From NCBI GenBank assembly GCA_026874595.1, contig CM049312.1, forward strand, positions 53,695,429 through 53,759,428: a stretch of DNA of 64,000 nucleotides. Reading direction: 5' to 3'. Shown here one piece after another: positions 46,634 through 58,237 of the stretch. Position numbers and translations under genes: made by a program. Numbering within the stretch: position 1 is the first letter of the stretch; the number at the start of each line of letters is the position of its first letter. Source of the stretch: Sipunculus nudus (taxonomy: Eukaryota > Annelida > Sipuncula > Golfingiida > Sipunculidae). The notes below the pieces were generated by a model, which saw nothing but the letters and a program-made list of their open reading frames with translations, ran no database searches and had not been told where the DNA came from.

Positions 46634-49010
46634 CATACTTAAATACCCTTGAACCATTTAAGACTGAAAGCAAGAGGAAAAGTTTATTGCCTGCGTATGA
46701 AAGTTTTCTTAGTATATATCACTGTCTGGAATGTTTTCCCATCTTTATTACATATAAAGTCGGATGGAAGGGTTTTTACATACAAAGTCGGGTGGAAGGG
46801 GGGGGGGGGGGTGGCATGGTATACGCCACTGAGATAATGAGACAACGCCCCATGAAGCCGTAAATTACACGGTTGTTGACAAACCTCGACAGCAATGAAC
46901 CTGGATCCATAAATGGTGTAAGCACTCCGCTCTATCTGGACTCTCTTATCAGTTGTTTACGTATTATGATAACTAATGGTATGCCAATTAATCGATCATA
47001 TCGATAATTGGTAGTTTTCTTTCATAATCGATTAAATCGATGGCATATTTGCTTAATCGATCATAAACCTTTATATATGCTCATCCATGAAGTCATATTA
47101 TCCCGATAGTCTCATTCTGTCAGAGATATAAGACCGACGGGGCAATAAAGAGCAAACAGCATTAAAGTTTATTCTTGTGCAATGGACAAGTATCAACATT
47201 ACCAAGACCTCTTAGCTTGATGTAAAAGTTAGACTGAATTTACTCGGTCAATGTTTCAGGTATAATTCTATACAGCAGATTTCCCTGTTCACGGTTCATA
47301 AAATAATTGATTAATAGTCCATCATCGGTCGTTTTCAACTTTCAATCGTCGAAAGTGATTTTAGAACCGATTCCTACCACTAATGATAACTTCCAAAGTT
47401 CTACAAAATATGCCAAGAAGATTTCTGAATGGGCAATGAACAGTCTAGACAGTGTCCTGGACAGTGTCCAAACTTCAGACTTAATCGTTCATTGAATTGG
47501 GCGCTATACATAGATACTGCATGGCAGATAGGATTCCTGCGAGGTGTGCGTGTGCTAACTGGGTTGGAAAAACATAAACTGTTGCCCTGTTGACGCCATC
47601 TACAATTTCTTAATTTTCTTAATATATTTCACATTGTTTCAAGTGGCAGGCTATAAGCCAGGACCATTAGACATGGGAAATTAAAACTTAATATACAGGC
47701 CGGTTATGACGAAATCTCTCTTGGAACTTCAAATTTAAACAAACTGTGACAAGAAGCTTCCGTTACGAATTGTGCCTTGATAACGGTAAAAAAATTAACA
47801 GTAAACCAGTCTTTTAACAATTAAAGGAAATGAACTGTAGAGGGCACCAACAGTTTTATGCAGTAATCAAATGTCAATAATCACACCATGTTTCTTGAAA
47901 AATCAAATTATTTCTACTGAAGAGAATGAAATCTGTAAGAATTATCCTACGTGAGGTTCTTTTCTGAAGTGCATACATACATTCCTATATAGCAAAAGTG
48001 AACTTCTTGATAGAGTTACTTGAATTTATTAAAACCTTTTCAATGAGGCTGGGGCAAATGGATTTAACTGTTATGAGTAAACGCAAAATATCTACTTTAA
48101 AGTCTTGAACTTCCTGGCCTTATAAGGTCAGCACTTTCTGTTGGTGGCTTGTGTCTTACATCACTTAGACACTATCATGCATGTGTACACACTGATGGCC
48201 AGACAGACGCACACCACAAAGACTCTTCACTTTGGCCCAGAATGATCAGTGATCACAAACAAGTATAGTCAAAACTTTTCTTAGAAGAACCATAACATCC
48301 AAAACTGGTGTTGTTAAATAGTATAAAGACACAAATACACATGAGTAAATTTTCCACAATTAAGGGTGGACTGAAGACACAATGTGGCACCCATACAATG
48401 TTTTATAGAACATAACAACATATCAGACAAAGAGCAAAAAATAATCAAAATACTGGGGCAAATACTAATTGTTGGAAACTTACAGCTGTTTCACTGCCAA
48501 TCATTTATGTATATATGTGTGTGTGTCGGGGGGGGGGGCATTAGCAGTAACAAATTGTAAACTGGTTAATACACAGAGTACAATGAAAGTACTAAGATAC
48601 TGGCATATTCAACGTGATAAGCAAATATCCCACAAGATGTTATAGGTAAGAAAGATGAATATGTGATTTATACCAATGGTGATGTTTGTAAGGATATTGC
48701 TTAATATCTCCTTTTACATCCAGAATATGTTTACTTTATTTATTATAAATGATAAATTAAATAAATAAATTAGCTGACATGAAACAAAACCCTTTGAGGA
48801 ATCCTAAGGAATCATAATTATACACACGTAATGTAACTTGTAAGGCCTGCCCTTCAACTCACTAAGGCTATGAAATTAAATCTTTGACTGAATTTAAATT
48901 AAAGATATCCATGCAGCTGTACCAGTATACGAGCAGGAGCGGACTCAATGCAACTTTACTTAATACTGGCAGTGCCATAATGAGTATCTTAATCTGAATA
49001 ACTAATTAAA
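45901..49010. other. Intergenic with simple repeats
   Basis: Poly-C 46461-46477, poly-G 46525-46538 and 46799-46811, (TA)n 46567-46630, and an ATCGAT-rich stretch at 46990-47070 with partial inverted symmetry. Poly-G at 48529-48538. No gene recognised. Confidence 0.5.
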
Positions 49011-52000
49011 CAAGGGACCCATGGGTCACGGCGCTCAGCTGTTATATATGATAAAAAATATGATTTGGGAAAAAGGCACATGCTGGTTTTGTGTGGTAAT
49101 AAATATAAGCTTTATTATGAGTTGTTGGTGTTTAGCTTATGTATGATTTTGATAGTATCTTTGGAGACAGGGAAGAGGATTGATTTCATTTATTTTATTA
49201 ACAAATGGAGTGCTATTGTCACACAGATTTTGACTAGGCCATATAACGTATAAGCAGCACATATAATAAAAGAGTTTAACTATTTATTAAAATCATATGA
49301 TTTTTTAAAATAAAATATAATTGAAATAATTACTGAAATAATATTATAGAATATATTAATGAATGCATGCATGAATACATTTTGAAAGTATCTGCACTGG
49401 TATTCAAATACTTTCATTTTTACCTGAATTCCCATTCTTATGCAATAAAATTTTTTAATGCAGTATATATTCATATTCGTATTCAAATACATTTGCAAAG
49501 CATTCGCACCATGTCTAGTATTTATTCAGTTTTAGCCAAACAATGATGTTGAGAATCCAGAATATAAACAAGGGACCCATGGGTCACGGCGCTCAGCTGA
49601 TCGTGATTGGACCATAAATGTTTCTCCACTGTGATACTATATCGAGTCGATAAAGCTTATGAATATCATGGACATGTTGGGCTATTATAAAGAAATGTAA
49701 TGTAATATGTGAGTAAATGATAAATGAAATAACCTGACTGATGGATTAATAGAGTCAAATATAGTGGTTTATTTTTTATTTATTTAGGAGGGGTTGAAAA
49801 TTGTGATATATTTGAGCAAATATGAATGCAATGACAGCAGTAATAAGCAGTAGTAGAATGATGATAAGGCTATTATTTGAAGGATCTAAAGTGTATGGTA
49901 GTCTGCAAGCTTTCAATTTGACAGATATGATGTTATGATTAACTATGCTGATGAAGTGATTTATGAATCTGTGACTGTATGACACAATATCTCTTTAGTC
50001 TTGACAAGGTACATTATTGTGATGCCCACTATGTCTACATATTACACAATATTGACATAATTTCTGGCATGTACATAGGTACCTATGGACGAATAGTTAT
50101 ACAAAATATTAAAGTATGAATATATCTGTTTCATCTTGTTCTTGCTTACTGAGGCTGACTTTGGGATGGGGTTCGGAGAAGGGAAAAGTGAGGGCAGCAC
50201 GAAGGTGGATGTAGAAATATTCTATTGTAATGTTTTTCATTGATATAAGAATATGAAAAGCTAAGAGGAAAGGGGCCCTCCTACTTGGTTATAGTAAAGT
50301 TCTAAATATATGATTGCAAACTAATACTCTGACAAGACTGTCATGAAGAAAAACAGTAAAAGTTTTGAGATACTGTAATGCATATGAAAATTTACAGATG
50401 GACAGGCAAGTGGACAGAATGGACTAATACCTTTATTTCACTTTCAAGGGAATAATGCATTTAAGTTTATATATAAGCCTATTTTTTTTAAGCATATCCA
50501 CTTTTTCCATTAAGAAGTTTTTATCTGAATCATTTTTTTTATTTACAGTTTTTATAAATTTTTAATAAAAAAACCTGAAAATATAAGTTAAAACATTAGA
50601 ATTGTTGCAAAAGTTGCAATCATTATATATACAGAGTAAAAAACTGAAACTATAAGTTAAAATATTAGAATTGTTGCAAAAGTTGCAATCATCATATATC
50701 CAGATTGGGTCATATTATGCATACACATATATTTTATTATTTTTAAATCATAAATGCTTAAACTGAATTTAAAAGAAAATAATGCCACAACATGGCATCA
50801 ACAAGAATATTCCTTGAATCACTATTAAAAAGTTTTGCACATTGGAGTTTTCAGTACCTGCTTAATTTTATTCACCAAAATAAAATAAAAGATTCAGTAA
50901 ATTTGATAAAATAAAACATCTTTTCAAATAAAGTATACACACTGTTGGTTGAATGAGAAACAAACAATATCATTGTGCTAATTACTATCCCAGTTTTAAT
51001 TTATTACTGAAATTAATAGTCAATTTCACACCTGGTGAAGTTTTTACTCCTCTGAAGTAAGGAATTACTTATCTCATGAACATCCACACTTTCATAGCAA
51101 TACACCACTTTGTGGACACAATTAAATGTACACTTTAATCATTGTAACCCTCGTGGTACAATACAAAATCTAAAATGTAGCATAGCCTAGAATAAGAATG
51201 AATCACATACAGAAAATAATAACATTCATCTAGTTTATGCACCATCTGGGCGGGGGGGGGGGGGGGGGGGGGGCAGAAGGGAGTGCAGAGCAGAGGGGAA
51301 GCCTGCTGGTAGTGGCCAAGCTGACCCAAGGCAAGCTGCCTGGGGTGGGTTACATAATGCAAGTGAAGGCTGTACTACTAGGTGGGCTAGATGTAAACAA
51401 CACTTGACATGGTGTATGAAAACATGAATAAAAGCTATTCTTTCCAATCAATTTCTTTGAAATTTCAGATTTTAAAAGATTAAATCCTTATGTATATATG
51501 CTGTGAAAATTAAATCAACAGTGCCAAAGTTGGACAAAATTTAAGGTATTGAATTTTTATTTATGTTAATAACTTGCAAAATTTGCAAAATTCAGATCTA
51601 ATTTTGGGTAAACAATTGAATCTTGATTAAATAAAGTTATATTCCTGAAAAAAAGTCTCTAGGTTCAGCAATTCTCATGTGAGTAAATATATTTCCTGAT
51701 TTTTTAAAAAATTGCATTATGTTTTGGCCCATAACTTCAAAATAATACCCAATACTAACCTAATTTTTGGTATGTTCATAGAAAATGTATAAAAGAATGT
51801 GAATACTAAATACGATCAAAAACAGATCAGTGGTTTTGATATTAGGCAGCCTTGAAGTGTAACAATGGCTTTTTTTATGGAAAACAGAGTTTTTTTCCTT
51901 AATATCTCGAAGGAACAAAGTCCTAATGACCCAATTTTCGGTATGGTAGGAAATTTTGGGGACATCTAAAATTATGTCAACAGCCTGGGGAGCATAGGGA

Positions 52001-54847
52001 TGTGCACTGAATGACCTACAGTCATCAAAGTGGACTGCTTGACAATGTAAGGGAATACAACAAGAGCTTTCAAAAAAATTCAATAACTAGCCTAGTTTTG
52101 CAGCTTTTATTTTCAAATTTCAGATTTTAACAGATTAAATCCTTATGTATACATGGTGTGAAATTAAATCCACAGTACTTACAGGAAAAAAACGTGCCGT
52201 GGCCAAAGTTGGGCAAAATTTAAGGTACCAATTTTATATTTTTGCCAATATTTAAAAAAATTTAACAAATTTTGATCTAATTTTTGGTATACAATTAAAT
52301 TTTGATCAATTAAAGTTGTATTACTGGAAAAAAGTCCCTACCTTTAACACTTTTGGTCTTAAGTGACCAAATATCTTCCTGATTTTTTTACAAAGTCCAT
52401 TATGTTTGGGCCCATAACTTTTTTAAATTATATAATACTGACTTAATATCTGGCATGTACATAGGAACTATATAGAGGAATATTTATGGTAAATATGAAG
52501 AAAACCAGATGAGTGGTTTTGATATTAGGCAGTCCTGAAGTGTGAAAATAGATTTTTAATAAAAAATTGAGGTTTTTCCTCAATATCTCAGGAGAACGAA
52601 GTCCTATTGACCCAATTTTTGGCATGGTAGGAGATTATGGGGACATCTAACTGTATGCCGAAATTCAGATTTGTAGGTCCAACGGTGTCGAAACGTGCCA
52701 GTCTTACGGACGGACATCCAGACGGACAGACAGACGGACGGACGACGGACAATGGACCATGACTATAGCTCAGATGACTTATAGTCAGCTGAGCTAAAAA
52801 TTCACAAATTTAAATAATGATCATAAGTACCTGGTTTTATGGCTTTTATTTATATTAAAAAAAATTAATGTAATATATTCACTTTGGACTACTTTCACAT
52901 CAATCTACACACTAAACACAGTAGGAATCTAGATAAATATTATCAACTGCATCTTTGTCTATCATTAATTTCTTTCATATGATCCCTAATGATTAGTAAT
53001 GAATAATATGATTTATTTTTTTATCATTAAAATTTAACTGAAAAATACCATAGGTGACTGCTTGGTGTTATTTGGAATAACATTGACATGGACATTCTAT
53101 CCATCCATACAAGATTCTTACATCATCAGTAACTGCAAAATAATTTCCTGTTACTAATCAACTAACAAATTCCTTTTCTATTAATTTTTCTTTAATTTGT
53201 TATTAAAAATCAATAAAAAATTATTAATTTATTGTTTATTTTTATTATGTTTTTCAAAACAACTACTAGATGAGTTGGGTTGGACACCTGGATCAACTGT
53301 GGCTGGGCATTAGCTGCCTGGCTGCCCCAATGTATGCTTCGCTCAAGCGTGCATAATCTGATGAGAGGTCAACGAGGTCAACATACAGGTGACTCAAGAG
53401 GGGCTGTATTAAGCCTGGGTCTGACATGGTCTCATAAAAACATTAATAAAAGCTACAATATTTGGCCAATTTCTTTCAGCTTTCTGAACTACAAAGATGA
53501 AATCCTTATGTGTGCATGATATGAAAATTATATCAACAGTGCTCTCAGGAAACAAACGTGCCATGGTCAACGTTGGGCAAAATTTAAGGTACTAATTTTA
53601 TATTTATACTAATAACTTATAAAATTTGAAAAATTCAGAACTAATTTTTGGTATTCAATTGAATCTTGATTAAATAATGTTACATCCCTGACAAAAAATC
53701 TCTAGCTTCAGCAATCCTCTCGTTAAGGGAGTAAATATATTTCTTGATTTTTTAAAAAGTGCATTATGTTTGGGCCCATAACTTAAAACAATTACGCAAT
53801 ACTGACATCATTTCTGGCATGTGCATAGCGAATGTTTAGAAAAATATGTATATTATATATGATCAAAGTCAGATCAGTGGTTTTGATATTAGGCAGTCTT
53901 ACAGTGTAACAATGGGTTTTTAATGGAAAAATGAAGTCTTTCCTTAATATTTTGAAGGAATTAAGTCCTACTGATCAAATTCTTGGCATGGTGGGGGATT
54001 TTGGAGACATCTAACTGTATGCCAAATTTAAGGAACTTAGAGCTGAAGCTGGGGAGCTGAGCTCTAGCAAACTGCATAACACTAGCTTGATGTAAACAAT
54101 GTGTGACATGGTGCTTAAAAACTTGAATAAAATCTACAGTTTTTGATCAACTGGTTTCAAATTTTTGGTGTTAACAGTTGAAATGGAAACAAAAACATGC
54201 TTTGATAATTAAATCCTCAGCAGTTACAGAGAAAAAACGTGCCATGGTCAAACTTGGGCAAAATTTAAGGTACCATTTTTATATTTTTGTCAATATTTAA
54301 AAAAAAAAATTAACAGATTTTGATCTAATTTTTGGTATACAATTAAATTTTGATCAATTAAAGTTGTATTACTGAAAAAAAGTCCCTACCTTTAACACTT
54401 TTGGTCTTAAGTGACCAAATATCTTTCCTGATTTTTTTACAAAGTCCATTATGTTTGGGCCCATAACTTTTTTAAATTAAATAAAACTGACTTAATTTCT
54501 GGCATGTACATAGGAACTATATAGAGAAATATTTATGGTAAATATGAAATGAACCAGATGAGTGGTTTTGATATTAGGCAGTCCTGAAGTGTGAAAATAG
54601 ATTTCTAATAAAAAAATGGAGGTTTTTCCTTAATATCTCGAAGGAACAAAGTCCTATTGACCCAATTTTCAGCATGGTAAGAGATTTTGGGGACATCTAA
54701 CTGTACGCTGAATTTCAGATTCCTAGGTCCAACGGTGTCGAAATGTGCCAGTCTTACAGACGGATGGACAGACGGACGGACAGACGGACGGATGAGGGAC
54801 AATGGACCACGACTATAGCTCAGATGACTTATAGTCAGCTGAGCTAA
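49011..54847 (-). mobile_element. GCTCAGCTGA-family element, apparently with a nested copy
   Basis: Inverted 3' ends (AACAAGGGACCCATGGGTC, then ACGGCGCTCAGCTG) occur at 49011 and again at 49568. Inverted 5' ends (ACTATAGCTCAGATGACTT, then ATAGTCAGCTGAGCTAAAAA) occur at about 52797 and 54847. The order start-start-end-end fits one family member inserted in another (inner 49568-52797). Four related ~600 bp units occur near 51460-52080, 52110-52680, 53475-54040 and 54150-54720, each with GGCAAAATTTAAGGTA, GATATTAGGCAGTC and GACATCTAACTGTATGCC-type blocks. No transposase. Confidence 0.6.
51248..51273. repeat. Poly-G tract
   Basis: Run of about 20 or more G broken by one C, inside the nested element region. 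Confidence 0.9.
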
Positions 54848-55036
54848 AAATGAGATCAAATTAACCTATTATAAGGTGTACATCGAGACTCTGCCTCCAG
54901 GCCAGAAATGCTAATTAAATACTGAAATATACATGGGTCACAACATTTAAAAAAACATGTATATAAAGACAACTAGAAACAGGATTCCTGAGGCTAATGA
55001 TTTAACCACTGGAATGATTCAACATCTCAAACATGG

Positions 55037-55037
<1 letters not shown>

Positions 55038-55096
<59 letters not shown>

Positions 55097-55099
55097 TAT
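55038..55099. repeat. TA microsatellite
   Basis: (TA)n of about 60 bp. Confidence 0.95.
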
Positions 55100-55232
55100 A
55101 AAGAACATAAAATTTATGTATAAACCTATACCTTGTAAAATGTAAAATAAAACATAACAAATATAGTGAATGTATAAATCTGAACCAGGTTAGATGAAAC
55201 ATAACAAACATAAAGTTTAGGTATTAAGCAAC

Positions 55233-55300
55233 AGCTTATGTGGTTCAGGGGTAGAGCGCAGGGCTCAAAGCCAGGAGATCATGGGTTTGAACCTCGCTCA
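55233..55300 (+). tRNA. tRNA-like sequence (pseudogene or SINE head), Leu-CAA-like
   Basis: A-box-like TGTGGTTCAGGGGTAGAGC and B-box-like GGTTTGAACCTC have tRNA spacing, with a possible D-arm (GTTC/GAGC) and a loop CTCAAAG that would place anticodon CAA. The anticodon stem has two mismatches and the acceptor ends do not pair well, so it is probably a degenerate tRNA or tRNA-derived repeat. Confidence 0.4.
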
Positions 55301-55648
55301 TTTTATTTTGTAATTGAAGCATTTTCATGTTTCTGTCGGCGTATGTGCCTGAAAATCACCACAGAAGCGATTTATATGCACAGGGTCTGCTTGAACTCAA
55401 GAATTTGGGGTAAAATGACACCACTCCATCTTTCTGTGGAAGTCCTGCTAGATCCACTGTACCAAATATACATCTACCAGTTCACGCATATATATATGTG
55501 TACATGGAAACACATCTATTTTTCCATGCATTTATGCACATACACATATACATGCACATGGAAAAACACAGCTTTAACCTGACCCTGGTAAGATAAAACA
55601 TGTAGTCAAACTAAAGTGTACACTCAATCATTGAACACTCTTGAACGT

Positions 55649-55882
55649 TCAGCTCTCATGCAGGTCTGGTCCATTGTTTTGTTTCCAGAACAAGCCCAGC
55701 AGGACAGAGCCGATGATGATGGTGGACCACAAGATGAAGTTATTGGTGGAGAACACCAGCAACGAGGTTTGATGGATGGAATTACTGCTGTACACGACAC
55801 GGCCATTCAATGGTTGTCTCGGTCGTGAGTTTTCACGTACTGTTCTCCCTTCCTTCTTCAGTGCTGAACGGATTTCTTCCAT
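55649..55882 (-). CDS. CA2 last exon (C-terminal motif, TM helix, tail)
   Basis: 234 bp coding, phase 0, stop TGA at 55649-55651. Acceptor is AATTTGCAG. RPRQPLNGRVV replaces the usual FRPVQPLNGR. About 23 hydrophobic residues follow, then an acidic/polar tail. Confidence 0.9.
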   Translation of the reverse strand: MEEIRSALKKEGRTVRENSRPRQPLNGRVVYSSNSIHQTSLLVFSTNNFILWSTIIIGSVLLGLFWKQNNGPDLHES

Positions 55883-57869
55883 CTGCAAATTCATTGTGAA
55901 TTGAAGAGATTAAACAAATTTCTAATGAACCAATAAATTAATACTGGTATTATTTATTTAGATATTAATTAGGCCTTTAAATATATTCTTAATTAATTTA
56001 AACAAACAGTCCTACTTTTGTGTCTTAGCATTCAAACATTTCACCTGATAAGTTCCACAGCTGTGGTCATTTTACAATCATATAGACTTGCACCATATGG
56101 TTATACAGAGAAATTTGGCATAAACCCTGTCTTGGTATTTCGAAATTATCCATTGTAGAGTGTTGTAATGATAACATATTATTAAGATCTGGGTCAAAGA
56201 TTAGCTAAGGAGTACCCAAGTCTGAAATTTACTACCCTTTCAGTCCTACATTGATTACTTTAGCAGTAACAAACTATATTTAAAAATACGATACATACTG
56301 CAATACTTCTTTCATAATACAATCCATGATACAATACACATATAATAGTAGCAGAGTTCACATTCTACGTCACTGATTGCTCTTCTTTGTAAAGTTCTCA
56401 AAGCCATTGCCGCTGCACTAAAAGGATAATAGATATTGAAAAATACACTTCAATTGCTTTGATTCTGTAGCAATCAGCCAATCAGATGTTGATTAACTGA
56501 TTCCAGGCCAATGATATTTTGCGTTACAAGAACTGGGTTGCTGACTGTCACTGAATGTTGGAGGTAGCAACTCAGAAGTAGGAATCTCTTTTGGATGGTC
56601 ATATATTGCTAATATATGGAAACAGGGCATCTAATGATACTGATACAATATTTGATTTTGTAATGCAATGTATTGTTGCCCTGATCAACTGTTGCATGCT
56701 TGTTGATCACACAGATGCATCAGTGTAAATTATAAATGCCACTTTATTCAAAACTGTGGAATCAATCATGCATGCCATGATACATGTACTTCAAAATAAT
56801 TTTCTTTTGTTGTGGCAGTGGTCATAAACAGATTATGCCTTTGACCCTGATCAATATATTTTATTTATCATATATATACTCTCCTTATAATCTCCTTATT
56901 AAGAATATTTTTTTTTCATATATTAAGAATAGACAAGTAACAACACAGATAACTAACAACAGTAATGCAAACGATATGTATCTTTACTGTCAAAATCACA
57001 TTTCAACCTGTCCCACCTGGGAAGTGGAGATTTCTATTTGTTCCTGGAAGACTGTCCATACAACTCCCTCTGAGCAGGGAGGAGCCGTTAAACTGCCCTC
57101 GTAACGGTAATAATTGTTCAGGTTGGCTGGAAGCATGGACATTAAGGGCTCTGGTCTCATTGCCACTCTCTCACCTGGTGTAATTTAAAGGAAATATTAA
57201 TTTAAATGTTAAAAAAATTATGCAAAAAGTATTTTAAACCTGCATATTCAAAACATTTCAGATACTGTTTACAGAAACAAATACAAGAGACTAACAAGTG
57301 ACCCAGGGGTCATGATGCTCAGCTGACAAGGAAGACATTGACAAAAGGAATTTTATCATCTGAATGCCAAATTTTGTAGGTGGTATCCCTATTCAACTGA
57401 AGCATAGCTCGAAGGATATGAGTAACAGAGACCTAATTTCAGGTTTCCAAGGAGAATTTTCATGGATCTCCCTGGATGTCAAGCAAAAAGATTCTAGGTC
57501 CAGGGGTTATGATTTGCTTGTTGACAACGGACAGACAGACAGAAAGACAGATGGAAGATGGACAAAGAGTGATTGCTATAGCTCAGATGTCTTTCAGTCA
57601 GCTGATCTTAAAACACACACAGCAGTTATGAGGGCTTATATTGCAATCAATATTTGCATCATGCATCTTGAAGCAATCTAAACATCAATTCTTCACACTG
57701 GAACTCATTCAAACCATAATGCTTATCTTAACTACCGTTGATGAAACAGGAGTGGGCAAACTATCACACTGAAAGAAAATTGTGAACACTCTGGCTACTC
57801 ACCTCGCTTTTTGACACTGGGTAGCAGAGATATCAGCTGGTTGAAGCGAGTGTGGTTCATGTGGCCAAT
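55649..57869 (-). CDS. Alpha-carbonic anhydrase CA2, transmembrane form (3' part, 3 exons)
   Basis: The last three coding exons of a second alpha-CA, in the same orientation as CA1 and about 15.9 kb upstream of it. Visible: IGHMNHTRFNQLISLLPSVK; NNYYRYEGSLTAPPCSEGVV followed by WTVFQEQIEIS; RENSRPRQPLNGRVV; then a single transmembrane helix FILWSTIIIGSVLLGLFW and a cytosolic tail KQNNGPDLHES. The Thr199 equivalent is kept (SLT) but the Thr200 equivalent is Ala. The Cys of PPC would pair with an N-terminal Cys not in the window. Exons with the three His ligands are absent and must lie beyond 64 kb, implying a preceding intron of at least 6.1 kb. Architecture resembles the transmembrane CA IX/XII/XIV type. 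Activity cannot be judged from this part. Confidence 0.92.
55883..57016 (-). other. CA2 last intron
   Basis: 1.1 kb, AT-rich. Nothing recognised. Confidence 0.7.
57017..57174 (-). CDS. CA2 penultimate exon
   Basis: 158 bp, phase 1 to 0, acceptor TTACACCAG, donor CAG|GTGGGA. Encodes GERVAMRPEPLMSMLPANL followed by NNYYRYEGSLTAPPCSEG and WTVFQEQ. Same length and phase as CA1 exon 7. Confidence 0.94.
57291..57613 (-). mobile_element. Short GCTCAGCTGA-family element
   Basis: A 0.32 kb copy with both ends: AACAAGTGACCCAGGGGTC plus ATGATGCTCAGCTGA at the left, and TATAGCTCAGATGTC plus TTTCAGTCAGCTGATCTTAA at the right. It has a minimal interior (GTAACAGAGACCTAATTTCA). It sits in a CA2 intron and looks like the shortest deletion derivative of the family. 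Confidence 0.8.
57803..57869 (-). CDS. CA2 exon (homologue of CA1 exon 6)
   Basis: 67 bp, phase 0 to 1, acceptor TTTCAATCCAG, donor CGAG|GTGAGT. Encodes IGHMNHTRFNQLISLLPSVK and then KRG. Confidence 0.9.
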
Positions 57870-58237
57870 CTGGATTGAAATATACACATTAAATAAAGTT
57901 TCTTTTCATTACTTTCTGCTATCAAGTGTAGGTTCAGAAACTGAAGCTATAAGCTGGTTTATCCATGTTAATTGCATGCTACAGGTATGGTTTATCTGGT
58001 CATACTGATTTGAATTCAGAATTATTTATCTAATTTATTTATATTTAAACTTTGTGGGTTCTAATTGTTCAAATATTTTGAAAAATGTAACAATAAGAAA
58101 TAAATTTACAGTTGCAAAATAACTGTATTGCCTTCATAAGGATATAACATATATGTTTAACATGCAAAATTAATGTATCTGCGGAAACAGATTTTTGTGA
58201 TTACTATGTTTTCACGGGGATTCAGCCACTGCTTTCG
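57870..58237 (-). other. CA2 upstream intron, left part
   Basis: AT-rich sequence before the large element. No exon seen. Confidence 0.6.

Noticed and set aside
55238-55582. 114-residue ORF starting at the tRNA-like sequence
   Set aside because: No family match, overlaps the tRNA-like segment and low-complexity sequence.
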